Shown here: piece by piece, positions 23,278 to 32,112 of the stretch
Layout of the letters: each line of letters starts with the position of its first letter
Numbering within the stretch: the first letter of the stretch is position 1
DNA from: Spirochaetota bacterium
Lineage (GTDB): Bacteria > Spirochaetota > Spirochaetia > Treponematales > Rectinemataceae
Assembly: GCA_029265615.1 (NCBI GenBank)
Contig: JAJUIB010000021.1
Coordinates: 1 to 43,792 of the forward strand
DNA: 43,792 nucleotides
Direction: 5' to 3'
Made by a program: the position numbers and the translations under genes
Notes under the pieces: model-generated
Told to the model about the DNA's origin: nothing
Seen by the model: the letters and a program-made list of their open reading frames with translations, nothing else
Database searches by the model: none

Positions 23278-24290
23278 ACAGTCTCGGACGCATACTCAGG
23301 CTCGAGATCTTCGGCGAAAGCCACGGACCGGCCGTCGGCTTCGTGCTCGATGGCGTTCCACCGGGGCTCCCGATCGCGCAAGGAGACTTCGACGCTGACC
23401 TTGCGCGGCGCCGCGCGGGGGGTGCAGGTAGTACCGGGCGCGTCGAGGCCGACGTGCCTGAGTTTCTTTCGGGCCTCTACCGGGGACGCACCACAGGCAC
23501 GCCACTTGCCGCGATTTTCAGAAATGGAGACGCACGTCCCTCAGACTATGAGGACTTCGAGCGCCGCCCCCGGCCAGGCCATGCAGACCTGGTCGGCCAC
23601 GTCCGCTATCGGGGCTTTTCCGATCCGCGCGGAGGGGGGCATTTCTCGGGACGCCTCAGCCTCCCGCTCGTCACAGCGGGTGTCATTGCAAAGAAACTCC
23701 TTCCGGAATGCGCCTTCATGACGCGGATACTCGAGGCGGGCGGCGAAGCCGATGTCGAAAAGGCTGTCGCTAAAGCCCGCGCGGCAGGTGACTCGGTGGG
23801 TGCCCTCGTGGAACTCCGGGTGAGCGGCGTGCCCGCGGGCCTTGGCGAGCCATTCTTCGGCTCGGTCGAGGGCGAGGTGGCGCGGGCCATCTTTGCAGTC
23901 CCGGGCGTCCGCGGCATCGAATTCGGCGATGGCTTTCGCGCCGCCCGAATGCGGGGAAGCGAACACAACGATCCCATTCTCTCAGCCTCGGGGCTCACGG
24001 CGAAAAACGGCGCAGGCGGAATCAACGGCGGCGTGACGAACGGCAATGAACTTGTGCTCCGCGTCGCAATGAAGCCCGCTTCCACCATTGCGCGCCCACA
24101 AATGACCGTCGACCTTGCACGCGGCGCGCCCGCGGAACTGTCCGCAGGGGGGCGGCACGACGCCTGCATCGCGCTCCGCGGCGCCGTCGCCCTCGAGGCG
24201 GCGCTCGCGCTCGTCCTCGCCGATTTTGCGCTCCTTGCGCGTAGCCACGATGCAGCAGCCGCAATAGAAACTCCGGGGGCAGGCGCATGA
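23274..24290 (+). CDS. aroC: Chorismate synthase
   Basis: This FMN-dependent lyase makes chorismate from 5-enolpyruvylshikimate 3-phosphate, the last shikimate step. The family regions are present: ILRLEIFGESHGPAVGFVLDGVPPGLPI at the N-terminus, GHADLVGHVRYRGFSDPRGGGHFSGRLSLPLV with the FMN-binding residues, and RMRGSEHNDPIL and NGAGGINGGVTNGNELVLRVAMKPASTI further on, ending GRHDACIALRGAVALEAALALVLADF. The substrate-loop sequence is a little shorter than in enterobacterial AroC, so the total is 338 residues, a length seen in several other phyla. Both ends overlap neighbours by ATGA, so translation is coupled across the operon. Confidence 0.94.
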   Translation: MNSLGRILRLEIFGESHGPAVGFVLDGVPPGLPIAQGDFDADLARRRAGGAGSTGRVEADVPEFLSGLYRGRTTGTPLAAIFRNGDARPSDYEDFERRPRPGHADLVGHVRYRGFSDPRGGGHFSGRLSLPLVTAGVIAKKLLPECAFMTRILEAGGEADVEKAVAKARAAGDSVGALVELRVSGVPAGLGEPFFGSVEGEVARAIFAVPGVRGIEFGDGFRAARMRGSEHNDPILSASGLTAKNGAGGINGGVTNGNELVLRVAMKPASTIARPQMTVDLARGAPAELSAGGRHDACIALRGAVALEAALALVLADFALLARSHDAAAAIETPGAGA

Positions 24291-24769
24291 ATCTCGAAAG
24301 CGTCCGCGCCGAGATCGACCGCATCGACGACGAAATCATTGCGCTCCTTGAAAAGCGGCTTGCCTGCGCCCTCGTCGCCCGCCGCTTCAAAACGGCGACC
24401 GTTGACCAAGCCCGGGAAGAGGAGCTCTTTCAGCGCATCGCCGCGCACTCGACGGGGCTTGCCGACGCCGAATTCACTCAGGAGCTCTGGAAACGCATCG
24501 TGGCGGAATGTCGGGCGATCCAGGAGCGCGGCCTTGAGGTCGTCGCGCATGCGGGTCCACGCGGCGGGCCTGAGGAATCAGCGGCGCGGAGGCTCAAGCC
24601 AGAATTGGCCTGTATCGCGATGGCCGACACCCAGGAGGTGCTCGATGCGCTTTATTCAGGCGCCGTGGACTTTGGGCTCGTAGCCGCGGCCGAAGCCCTG
24701 GAACTGTCCGGATCCCGCATCCACACCATCGCACGCGAGGACGGATTCGTCCTTATCGCTACACGTTAG
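24287..24769 (+). CDS. AroQ-type chorismate mutase with a truncated prephenate-dehydratase-like tail
   Basis: This enzyme converts chorismate to prephenate, the branch point to phenylalanine and tyrosine. Residues 1-85 form the all-helical AroQ domain: NLESVRAEIDRIDDEIIALLEKRLACALVARRFK with the Arg and Lys positions, DQAREEELFQRI and a final AIQERG. Residues 86-160 (VVAHAGPRGGPEESAARRL... DTQEVLDALYSGAVDFGLVAAAEAL) look like the first third of a prephenate dehydratase, whose usual start is Y-x-G-P-x-G-S-x-S-x-x-A. The catalytic TRF motif and the ACT domain are absent. It therefore appears to be a degraded P-protein (PheA). Its TAG stop overlaps that of convergent aroA. Confidence 0.78.
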   Translation: MNLESVRAEIDRIDDEIIALLEKRLACALVARRFKTATVDQAREEELFQRIAAHSTGLADAEFTQELWKRIVAECRAIQERGLEVVAHAGPRGGPEESAARRLKPELACIAMADTQEVLDALYSGAVDFGLVAAAEALELSGSRIHTIAREDGFVLIATR

Positions 24770-26049
24770 GCGACAACAGTAGCTCCGATAGACACAAGAT
24801 CGTCAAAGAATCCTGGGTACGACTTCGCAACGCATTCGGCGCCGTCTATCGAAACCGCGCCCTGTGCGCCGAGGGCCGCCGCGGCGAGGGCCATCGCTAT
24901 GCGGTGGTCGCCGCGGGACGATGCGGCGCCTCCCCGGACCGGCGTCGAAGGCCCGCCTCCGGGACGCACGACAAGTTCGTCTTTCTCGACGGCGACCGCG
25001 AGCCCTATTTTTCCGAACTCTTCGACGAGTGCGGCAGCTCGATCGCTCTCCTTCCCGCGAAGCCGCGACACGCCGCACAGCCGCGTCGTCCCTTCGCAGG
25101 CAGAAGCGAGCGCCACGAGGGGGGGGACAAGGTCGGGGCACTGCGTCGCATCGAAGAAAAAACCGCGAAGGGCGCCGCCGCGTACGACGAGATAGCCATC
25201 CTCCTCATCAATCCTTGCACCCGCAAGAGACAGGGCCTTGAGCACGGCGCGATCGGGCTGGAGCGACGAGCGCGACAGTCCCGCGACGCGGAGGCCACTA
25301 CCAAAGCCGGCTATCGCGCCCGCGACCAAAAGAAAGGCGGCACCGCTCCAGTCACCCTCTACAGCGTAGGCGCATGGCCTGTAGGCCTGGCCGCCTGCTA
25401 TCTCGAAACGACAATAGTCGGGACTGCGCGCAGCGTGCACCCCAAAATGCCGCATAACGTCGATAGTGAGATCGAGATATCCGCGGCTCGTCGCTTGCGG
25501 CACTTCGAGGACCGAGTCGGCTTTTGCGAGCGGGAGGGCGATGAGGAGCCCCGTAAGGAATTGCGAGGACTCGCTCGCGTCGACGCGCGCAAAACCGCCG
25601 CGCAATGGGCCCCGAACGCGAACCGGCGGGCGGCCGGCATTCGTCACGCAAGATGCGCCGAGCTCGCAAAGCGGCTCCTTAAGCATTGCGACGGAACGCG
25701 TAGCGAGGGAGCCCTCCGCGGCAAGTTCTACCTCTGCGGAAAGGAGCGCCGCGATCGCGGAAAACATGCGTAGGGCGAGCCCCGATTCGCCACAGGACAC
25801 GCGGACTGTAGCGGCAGGCACACGGAGGCCGCCCCGGACGATGAGCGCGCCGCCCTCGCGCCGGAACTCCGCGCCCAGGGCCTCTGCGACGCGGATCGCC
25901 GCGAGTGCATCATCGCAGGAGGCGGCGTTCGCAATAGAGGAGCGGCCCGGGGCGAGGGCGGCGCAGGCGATGGTGCGCTGCGTTAGACTCTTCGAAGGCG
26001 GGGCGGAGACAGGGCCTGCAATCCGCGACGCTTCAATCGAGATATGCAT
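24766..26049 (-). CDS. aroA: 3-Phosphoshikimate 1-carboxyvinyltransferase (EPSP synthase)
   Basis: This cytoplasmic enzyme transfers the enolpyruvyl group of PEP to shikimate 3-phosphate. Family regions are in place: SAPPSKSLTQRTIACAALAPG (S3P binding), CGESGLALRMFSAIAAL (matching the conserved G-[NE]-[SA]-G-T-x-x-R stretch, here with L-A in place of T-x), SSQFLTGLLIALPLA, YRPCAYAVEGDWSGAAFLLVAGAI, RLRGKESDRAA and DHRIAMALAAAALGA. The true start is ATG 26049; the same frame extends to 26337, but only as an overlap with aroK and without similarity. It gives 427 residues. It overlaps the end of aroK by 17 bases, so the two are cotranscribed. Confidence 0.92.
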   Translation of the reverse strand: MHISIEASRIAGPVSAPPSKSLTQRTIACAALAPGRSSIANAASCDDALAAIRVAEALGAEFRREGGALIVRGGLRVPAATVRVSCGESGLALRMFSAIAALLSAEVELAAEGSLATRSVAMLKEPLCELGASCVTNAGRPPVRVRGPLRGGFARVDASESSQFLTGLLIALPLAKADSVLEVPQATSRGYLDLTIDVMRHFGVHAARSPDYCRFEIAGGQAYRPCAYAVEGDWSGAAFLLVAGAIAGFGSGLRVAGLSRSSLQPDRAVLKALSLAGARIDEEDGYLVVRGGALRGFFFDATQCPDLVPPLVALASACEGTTRLCGVSRLRGKESDRAAALVEEFGKIGLAVAVEKDELVVRPGGGPSTPVRGGAASSRGDHRIAMALAAAALGAQGAVSIDGAECVAKSYPGFFDDLVSIGATVVA

Positions 26050-26584
26050 GGAGCCTCTGCGCGATCGCGGCGGTAAGCGCCTCGGGGGAGGCGCTCGATG
26101 CATCGATGACGATGTCGGCCACCGCGGCGTAGAGCGGGCGGCGGAGCCTGTCAAGCTCGCGCATCCGCGCATGCGCGTCGCCCGCAAGGAGAGGGCGGCC
26201 GCCCGCCTCCGGCCCCGCGGCGAGGGCGCGCGCGGCGGCCTCATCAGGAGGGAGGTCAAGCCAGACGACGAGGCAGCGCTCCGCGAGAAGAAGGCGGTTT
26301 TCCGAACAAAGCACAGCGCCGCCGCCTGCGGCGACAACGCGCGGGCCTGCCGCTATCTCTCGCGCAAGGAGCCGCGACTCGAGGGCCCGAAAGGCGGCCT
26401 CGCCGCGGGAGGCAAAGACCGCAGGTACAGGCGCCCTCGCCTCCTCCTCGATGGCGCGATCGAGGTCGACGAAGGGGAGTCCAAGGAGGGCGGCGAGGGT
26501 CGCGCCGACAGTGCTCTTTCCTGAAGCGGGGAGGCCGACGAGGACAAGAGGCTTCGTAGGCACGCGGCTTTTGCACAGGGACAT
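26033..26584 (-). CDS. aroK: Shikimate kinase
   Basis: This enzyme phosphorylates shikimate with ATP, the step before aroA. The 183 residues show the P-loop GLPASGKSTVG, the shikimate-binding FVDLDRAIEEE (the conserved D-x-D), RGEAAFRALESRLL, and the GGG motif VVAAGGGAVLC, then VWLDLPPDEAAAR and RPLLAG. ATG 26584 is six residues before the conserved start of the family (PLVLVGLPASGKST). It stands five bases after a -10 hexamer, whereas the frame continues upstream into the divergent promoter. The gene is adjacent to, and divergent from, the HEAT-repeat gene. Confidence 0.93.
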   Translation of the reverse strand: MSLCKSRVPTKPLVLVGLPASGKSTVGATLAALLGLPFVDLDRAIEEEARAPVPAVFASRGEAAFRALESRLLAREIAAGPRVVAAGGGAVLCSENRLLLAERCLVVWLDLPPDEAAARALAAGPEAGGRPLLAGDAHARMRELDRLRRPLYAAVADIVIDASSASPEALTAAIAQRLHAYLD

Positions 26585-26619
26585 GACGAATCGTAGCCGG
26601 GGCCGGGCGGCGCGGTCAA
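26582..26619 (-). promoter_or_regulatory. Leaderless promoter of aroK
   Basis: Minus strand: TTGACC (26619-26614), an 18-base spacer, TACGAT (26595-26590), five bases, then ATG (26584). Confidence 0.6.
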
Positions 26620-26636
26620 GGCGAGTAAGGCGGCCC

Positions 26637-26675
26637 TTGGCAGGAGCGGCTCGATAGACTAGGATGCCCGACATG
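26637..26675 (+). promoter_or_regulatory. Leaderless promoter of the HEAT-repeat gene
   Basis: TTGGCA (26637-26642), a 17-base spacer, TAGGAT (26660-26665), seven bases, then ATG at 26673. It stands back-to-back with the aroK promoter. It supports 26673 rather than 26664 as the start. Confidence 0.5.
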
Positions 26676-28988
26676 AAACGCACCATGGTCCGCAGGATGG
26701 CGCTCGCCACGCTTCTTCTCGCGCTCACAACAGGACTGCTTTACGCCCAGCAGAAAACCCAGATCGTCGCATCGGCCCTCTCTACGGAACTTGTAAAGAT
26801 ATTTCCCGAGCTTGCAAACGGCTATATCGATTTCTCCGGCAACGGCAAGCCCGATCAGAGCGCCGACCTCAATGAAGTTGTGCCCGACTCGCGGGTGCGC
26901 GACGGCCAGCTTCAGGCGCAGGAGATTCTCGATTTCATTCTCGCAAACTGGCGCTTCGTCGCGCTCGACAGGCTTAAGGCCGTCCAGACGGCCGTGAAAG
27001 CTTCGTCGGGCGCGATCGGTGAGCTCATCGCCCTCGACTACGCCTCAGCCTTCGACGATGCGATCCGTCAGCGCGAAGCAATGGGTGACGGGCTCTACCT
27101 TACGCCCTCCGCCCACAAAGAGGCAATGGCGCGCCTCGGTGGCATCATCTCAGCCATGACCGCTGCCTACAAGCGCGAAGGCGCAAAGGCCGAGGCGGAA
27201 TTCCTTGCCAACAGGACGGAGCTCTTTGCGATGATCGACAAGGGCTATCCCCTGCCCGCCGATCTCCCCGACGAGGACCGCGCCGTCCTTGCGACCGCGA
27301 TGCGAGGCACCATCCTCAAGGAACGGACAACCAATCCCACACGCGTCCGCGCCGCGATCAAAGTGCTCGGCCGACTTAAGTCGGCCGAGGCGGGGCCCTA
27401 TCTCGTCGAACTCGCCGAAGGCGCCGACTATCCCGTCGAAGCGATGCGAGCCCTCGCCGAAATCGGCTACAAGCCCGCCATTCCCGTGCTCGCCCGTCAG
27501 CTCAAATCATCGCCCTCCCAGGAAATCCGCAAAGCGGCACTCCTTGCGACCGGCGCGATCGGCGGCGCCGAAGGACTCGACGCGATCATCGAGCTCGCGA
27601 AGCCCGCGAACCGCGAAGGGCTTTCGCCCGAACTCCTCGAGGCGGCAACCCAGGCGCTTGCCGGCATCGCCCAGAAGGGAAACGCCGAGCCGCGGGTCTT
27701 TGCCGCACTCCGCGAGCTTTCTAGTAGCGATCGCCCGGAAATTAGGAGGATCGCTGCCGCCGGCCTTGGCGCATTCACGACGCCGCAGGCGGCGGAAACG
27801 CTCCTTGCGCTCGTAGGCGGCGAAAAGGACACAGGCGTGCGTAAAACGGCGGTCGCCGCCCTTGCACGGCAGAAGTCCGAGGGCGTGATGCCTGCGCTCA
27901 TGAAGCTACTCAAGGAGCCCGATCTCGATGCAGGGCTCAAGGTCGCCGCGATCCGCGTCGTCGCCGAAAACCCGCAAGGCTCCCTCGCGACGCAGCAACT
28001 CGTCGATGCACTGGGCGACCGCGATGCCGAAGTCCGCAAGGCAGCCTCCGCCGCGCTCCAGCGGCTCTTTCCGGCAAACCAGGCGCTCGTGACCGGCACG
28101 CTCACGCGGAGCCTCGTCGCAAGCCAGGACGAGGCCTTCCTCGTCGAAGGTGCGGCCCTCCTCGCCGCGGTCGCCGACCCGGCATCGCTCCCCACCCTCC
28201 TGTCGCTCCTCCAAAAACCCCAGCCCGAGGTCAAGCGTAACGCCGTATGGGCGCTATACCGCATCCGGAGCGCCTCGAACCCCAAGGTGGTCGAGGAGCT
28301 TCAAAAGCTCATCACCAATGAGAACGAAACGCTCGCGGTTCGCATGAACGCGGTGCGCGCTATTGGCGCAATCGGCTACGACACGCCTCAGCTCAATGTC
28401 TGGCAGACCCTCGTCACGACGGCGCAGATGCGGGGCGAGAAATACGCAATGCTCCGCTTTTTCGCCGTGCGCGCCCTCGGCCAGATTCCCGCGGGCAAGG
28501 GACAGTCCGCCGCCGCCCTCGCCCGCATCGCTGCACGAGATCCCGATGCGGAACTCCGGAAAGAGGCAGTCTACGCCCTCAGGAATCTCGCATCAGCCGC
28601 GCCCGAGGCGCAGGAGGCGCTTGCCTCTTCCTTCGCCTTCGCCGAGGATGCCGAACTCAAGGCGCGCATCGTCGAGGCTCTCGCGGACTTAGGCTCTGAC
28701 CGCGCGACGAGTCTCGCCGCGGAATTTCTTGCCGCCGCCCCTCTCTCCACGCCCGTGTCGCTCAAACGCCGAGTCATCCATGCCGCTTCGACGCTTCCCT
28801 CGGAGACGTCGGCGCAAGTCATCCTTGACGCAGCGCGCGACCCCGCGATCGCCGAATTCGCCGCGGCCGTCCTTGAGAGCTATCCCGCCGGCCTCATCGC
28901 GTCGGTGGTGTCGCGTCGGCTCAGGACCGAGACCGACAAAGGTCTTGTGGCCCTGCTTTCCGCGCTGGAAACCAAGTTCACCGAGTAA
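26673..28988 (+). CDS. Exported HEAT-repeat protein
   Basis: This large exported scaffold-like protein has no enzymatic motif. It begins MKRTMVRRMALATLLLALTTGLLYAQQ, a standard signal peptide with cleavage after Ala-Gln-like residues (LLYA-QQ). Residues ~30-200 are a helical region without recognised repeats. From about residue 205 to the C-terminus, ~17 units of 30-38 residues repeat with the HEAT pattern, for example YLVELAEGADYPVEAMRALAEIG, VRKTAVAALARQ, RDAEVRKAASAALQRL, PEVKRNAVWALYRI and DAELRKEAVYALRNL. Such solenoids bind proteins, probably in the periplasm here. It is monocistronic, with no neighbour in the same direction nearby. Confidence 0.8.
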   Translation: MKRTMVRRMALATLLLALTTGLLYAQQKTQIVASALSTELVKIFPELANGYIDFSGNGKPDQSADLNEVVPDSRVRDGQLQAQEILDFILANWRFVALDRLKAVQTAVKASSGAIGELIALDYASAFDDAIRQREAMGDGLYLTPSAHKEAMARLGGIISAMTAAYKREGAKAEAEFLANRTELFAMIDKGYPLPADLPDEDRAVLATAMRGTILKERTTNPTRVRAAIKVLGRLKSAEAGPYLVELAEGADYPVEAMRALAEIGYKPAIPVLARQLKSSPSQEIRKAALLATGAIGGAEGLDAIIELAKPANREGLSPELLEAATQALAGIAQKGNAEPRVFAALRELSSSDRPEIRRIAAAGLGAFTTPQAAETLLALVGGEKDTGVRKTAVAALARQKSEGVMPALMKLLKEPDLDAGLKVAAIRVVAENPQGSLATQQLVDALGDRDAEVRKAASAALQRLFPANQALVTGTLTRSLVASQDEAFLVEGAALLAAVADPASLPTLLSLLQKPQPEVKRNAVWALYRIRSASNPKVVEELQKLITNENETLAVRMNAVRAIGAIGYDTPQLNVWQTLVTTAQMRGEKYAMLRFFAVRALGQIPAGKGQSAAALARIAARDPDAELRKEAVYALRNLASAAPEAQEALASSFAFAEDAELKARIVEALADLGSDRATSLAAEFLAAAPLSTPVSLKRRVIHAASTLPSETSAQVILDAARDPAIAEFAAAVLESYPAGLIASVVSRRLRTETDKGLVALLSALETKFTE

Positions 28989-29001
28989 GGCCCTCGCTTT
29001 G

Positions 29002-29093
29002 GCGCGCAGATTGCCGTCTGCGCGCTAAAACGGTAGGCGCTTCCACCACGCGGCGTCCGCAGGGCGGAAACGCCTTTCGCCTTTTTTTTCCAC
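29002..29093 (+). terminator. Terminator region behind the HEAT-repeat gene
   Basis: A perfect 9-bp stem, GCGCGCAGA (29002-29010) and TCTGCGCGC (29017-29025), is followed by TAAAA. A second small hairpin (GGCG-GAAA-CGCC at about 29064-29075) precedes a run of eight T residues (29082-29089), which is the better terminator. Confidence 0.6.
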
Positions 29094-29165
29094 ACGACTT
29101 CGCATATGCCGTATATGATTCCTCCATCGCGAATGCACAGCGCGAACGCTTAAAAAGGAGGAAGC

Positions 29166-31022
29166 ATGGACAGTCCCGCCTATGTACGGCACGAGGGGCT
29201 TAAAAAGTGGGTAGCCGAAATCGCCGCCCTCTGCAAGCCCGAACGTATCCACTGGTGCGACGGCTCGGAGGAGGAGAACGAGCGGCTTTGCGAAGCGCTC
29301 GTCGAGTCGGGCACATTCATCCGCCTCAATCCAGAAAAAAGGCCAAACAGTTTTCTCGCGCGCTCCGATCCGGGCGACGTCGCCCGCGTCGAAGACCGCA
29401 CCTTCATCTGTTCGCGCCGCAAAGTCGAGGCCGGCCCCACGAACAACTGGAAGGATCCCAAGGAGATGAAGGCCATCCTCCATGGTCTGTTCGACGGTGC
29501 GATGCGCGGCCGAACCATGTATGTCATCCCCTTCAGCATGGGCCCTCTTGGCTCGCCAATGTCCCACATCGGCGTCGAAATCACCGACTCGGCCTACGTC
29601 GTTGTCAACATGCGCATCATGACGCGCATGGGAAAGGCGGTGCTGGATGTGCTCGGAGACCATGGCGAGTTCGTGCCCTGTATCCATTCGGTCGGCGCGC
29701 CCCTCGCCCCTGGCCAGAAGGACGTGCCCTGGCCCTGCGACAAGGACAACAAGTACATCGTCCACTTCCCCGAGGAACGATCAATCTGGTCCTACGGCTC
29801 GGGCTACGGCGGCAACGCCCTTCTCGGGAAAAAGTGCTTCGCACTGCGCATCGCCTCGGTGATCGCGCGCGAGCAGGGCTGGCTTGCGGAACACATGCTC
29901 ATCCTCGGCGTCGAATCGCCCGAAAGCGAAAAGACCTATGTCGCGGCTGCATTCCCGAGTGCCTGTGGCAAAACGAACTTTGCAATGCTCATTCCGCCCG
30001 AAGGCTTCGAAGGCTGGAAGGTCACGACCGTCGGCGACGATATAGCCTGGATCAAGCCCGACAAGACGGGACAGACACGCGCCATCAACCCCGAGGCGGG
30101 CTACTTCGGTGTCGCACCCGGCACGAGCGAAAAGTCCAATCCAAACGCAATGGCGACGATCCGCGCCAACACCATATTCACCAATGTCGCACTCACGCCC
30201 GATGGCGACGTGTGGTGGGAGGGCATGACCAAGGAAGTGCCTGAGGGGCTCATCGACTGGCAGGGCAAGCCCTACGACCCCGCCTCCGGCAAGCCCGCGG
30301 CGCACCCCAACGCGCGCTTCACCGCGCCCGCGCGCCAGTGTCCTTCGATCGACCCCGAGTGGGAAAACCCCGAGGGCGTCCCCATCAAAGCCTTCATTTT
30401 CGGCGGCCGGCGCTCGACGCTCGTGCCGCTCGTCTACCAGTCATTCAACTGGATGTACGGCGTGTACCTTGCGGCCACGCTCGGCTCGGAGACAACCGCC
30501 GCCGCGACAAGCGCCGTGGGCCAGGTGCGCCGCGACCCCTTTGCGATGCTCCCCTTCTGCGGCTACCACATGGCAGCCTATTTCAACAACTGGCTCCGCT
30601 TCGGCCGCATGATCAAGAACCCGCCGCGTATCTTCGGCGTCAACTGGTTCAGAAAGGGCAAAGACGGCGAGTTCCTCTGGCCCGGCTACGGGCAGAACAT
30701 CCGCGTCCTCAAATGGATCGTCGAACGCGCAAACAACCACGCAAAGGGCGTGGAGAGCCCGCTTGGATGGATGCCCCGCTACGAGGACATGTGCTGGAAA
30801 GGGCTCGAAGGATTCTCTGAAGAGAAGTTCGGCGAGCTCATGGCCATCGACCGCGATCAGTGGGTCGGCGAGCTCCTCTCCCACGAGGAGCTGTTCACCA
30901 AACTCTACGACCGCCTGCCCAAAGAGCTCATCTTTATCCGCGAGCTCACGCTCTCGAGCCTCTGGCGCTCGCCGGAGCACTGGGAGTTCAATCAGGTGGC
31001 GCTCGAGCCGACCGAGGACTAG
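29166..31022 (+). CDS. pckG: Phosphoenolpyruvate carboxykinase (GTP)
   Basis: This enzyme interconverts oxaloacetate + GTP and PEP + CO2 + GDP, for gluconeogenesis or, in fermenters, for succinate-forming CO2 fixation. The 618 residues fit the GTP-dependent class. Landmarks are the N-terminal [30 protein letters not shown], the substrate-binding [13 protein letters not shown] and [22 protein letters not shown], and the P-loop [16 protein letters not shown] with the hyperreactive cysteine. They are followed by [33 protein letters not shown] and [32 protein letters not shown] lies just before ATG 29166; TATGAT at 29114-29119 is a likely -10. It is convergent with cbiB. Confidence 0.97.
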   Translation: MDSPAYVRHEGLKKWVAEIAALCKPERIHWCDGSEEENERLCEALVESGTFIRLNPEKRPNSFLARSDPGDVARVEDRTFICSRRKVEAGPTNNWKDPKEMKAILHGLFDGAMRGRTMYVIPFSMGPLGSPMSHIGVEITDSAYVVVNMRIMTRMGKAVLDVLGDHGEFVPCIHSVGAPLAPGQKDVPWPCDKDNKYIVHFPEERSIWSYGSGYGGNALLGKKCFALRIASVIAREQGWLAEHMLILGVESPESEKTYVAAAFPSACGKTNFAMLIPPEGFEGWKVTTVGDDIAWIKPDKTGQTRAINPEAGYFGVAPGTSEKSNPNAMATIRANTIFTNVALTPDGDVWWEGMTKEVPEGLIDWQGKPYDPASGKPAAHPNARFTAPARQCPSIDPEWENPEGVPIKAFIFGGRRSTLVPLVYQSFNWMYGVYLAATLGSETTAAATSAVGQVRRDPFAMLPFCGYHMAAYFNNWLRFGRMIKNPPRIFGVNWFRKGKDGEFLWPGYGQNIRVLKWIVERANNHAKGVESPLGWMPRYEDMCWKGLEGFSEEKFGELMAIDRDQWVGELLSHEELFTKLYDRLPKELIFIRELTLSSLWRSPEHWEFNQVALEPTED

Positions 31023-31029
31023 GGGCCTA

Positions 31030-31066
31030 GGCCGCGCTCCTTCAGCTGATGCGAAGGAGCGCGGCC
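31030..31066. terminator. 13-bp hairpin shared by pckG and cbiB ends
   Basis: GGCCGCGCTCCTT (31030-31042) and AAGGAGCGCGGCC (31054-31066) form a perfect stem with an 11-base loop, eight bases after the pckG stop codon. The right arm encodes the last codons of cbiB, so coding sequence doubles as a terminator hairpin. No T tract follows on either strand. Confidence 0.55.
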
Positions 31067-32112
31067 ACGACGAGGCCTGAGGCGGCAAACACGAGCGCCG
31101 TCACATACATGAGCGCGACGGCGCGGGGGATGTCGGCGAGCTCGGGCTGCCTCCGCGGCTCGCCGATCTTCGGCTTGGCGCAGAGCTCTCCGCCGTACCA
31201 GGCCGGCCCCGCAAGCTCGAGGCCGAGTGCGCCCGCGAACGAGGCCTCGAGCCAGGCCGAGTTCGGGCTTTCGTGCTTCCCGTGGTCGCGCAGGCCGATC
31301 GCGAGCGCCGATCGCGGTGACGAGCACAGGCCCGGGAAGGGCGAAAGGAGCGCGGCCGCCGCAATCGAGGCGAGAAAGCCGAGGCGCGCTGCGGGCCAGG
31401 TGAGAAGATCATCCGCACGCGCCGCGACGCGCCCATAGTACAGGTACCGCGCGTTCTTGTGCCCCCAGAGCGAGTCGAGGGTGTTCGCCGCGCGATAGGC
31501 GACCGCGCCTGCCGGGCCGAGCGCGAACGCCCAGAAAAGCGGCGCGCAGACGCCATCGATCGCGCTCTCCGCGACGCTCTCCACCACAGCGCGGATCACT
31601 CCCGCTTCGTCGAGCCGCTCCGTATCGCGACCGACGATCATCGCAACGGCGCGGCGGCCCGCGGCAAGACGTGTAGACGTGCCTTCGCCGGGCTTGCCAG
31701 AAAGCGCGCGCATGACGCGCAACGCGTGCGCCGCAAGGTCCCGCGGCGCGATCGCGCTGTAGACAAGGTAGACTGCGGCCGCCGCGCGCGCCGCTTCGCT
31801 CCAGAGGGCGGCATTGAGCCCCGCCCAGCGAGCCGCAAGGCCGCCCAAGGCGCTAGCTGCCTCCATGAGAAGGAGTGCAGCCGCAATCGAGGCACCCACC
31901 ACTAACAGCCAGCCCAGAGCGCCAGCGAGAAGGTCGCGCCGTGGCGAGCCACAGGCGGAAGGACGTTCGCGTGCGAAATCCCCTCCCCGAAGGGCGCGCT
32001 CGACACCTTGTGCGAGCGCACCCATCGCCCGGGTCGGATGAGGAAAGCGTGGTGGATCGCCTAAAAGCGCGTCGAGGACGAGGGCCGCAGGGATGAGCAG
32101 TTCAGGCTTCAC
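31042..32112 (-). CDS. cbiB: Adenosylcobinamide-phosphate synthase CbiB
   Basis: This inner-membrane amide-bond ligase attaches aminopropanol (or its phosphate) to adenosylcobyric acid. The family opening is visible: LIPAALVLDALLGDPPRFPHPTRAMGALAQGVE, then VYLVYSAIAPRDLAAHALRV, MIVGRDTERLDEAGVIRAVVESVAESAIDGVCAPLFWAFALGPAGAVAYRAANTLDSLWGHKNARY, and PNSAWLEASFAGALGLELAG. Several hydrophobic segments fit the membrane location. Start GTG 32112 overlaps the stop of cobD as GTGA, so translation is coupled. It is the last gene of the cobU operon. The 356 residues are about 30 more than in enterobacteria, mainly at the C-terminus. Confidence 0.92.
   Translation of the reverse strand: MKPELLIPAALVLDALLGDPPRFPHPTRAMGALAQGVERALRGGDFARERPSACGSPRRDLLAGALGWLLVVGASIAAALLLMEAASALGGLAARWAGLNAALWSEAARAAAAVYLVYSAIAPRDLAAHALRVMRALSGKPGEGTSTRLAAGRRAVAMIVGRDTERLDEAGVIRAVVESVAESAIDGVCAPLFWAFALGPAGAVAYRAANTLDSLWGHKNARYLYYGRVAARADDLLTWPAARLGFLASIAAAALLSPFPGLCSSPRSALAIGLRDHGKHESPNSAWLEASFAGALGLELAGPAWYGGELCAKPKIGEPRRQPELADIPRAVALMYVTALVFAASGLVVAALLRIS

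Noticed and set aside
26050-26337. N-terminal extension of the aroA frame upstream of ATG 26049
   Set aside because: It lies entirely over aroK in another frame and has no EPSP synthase similarity.
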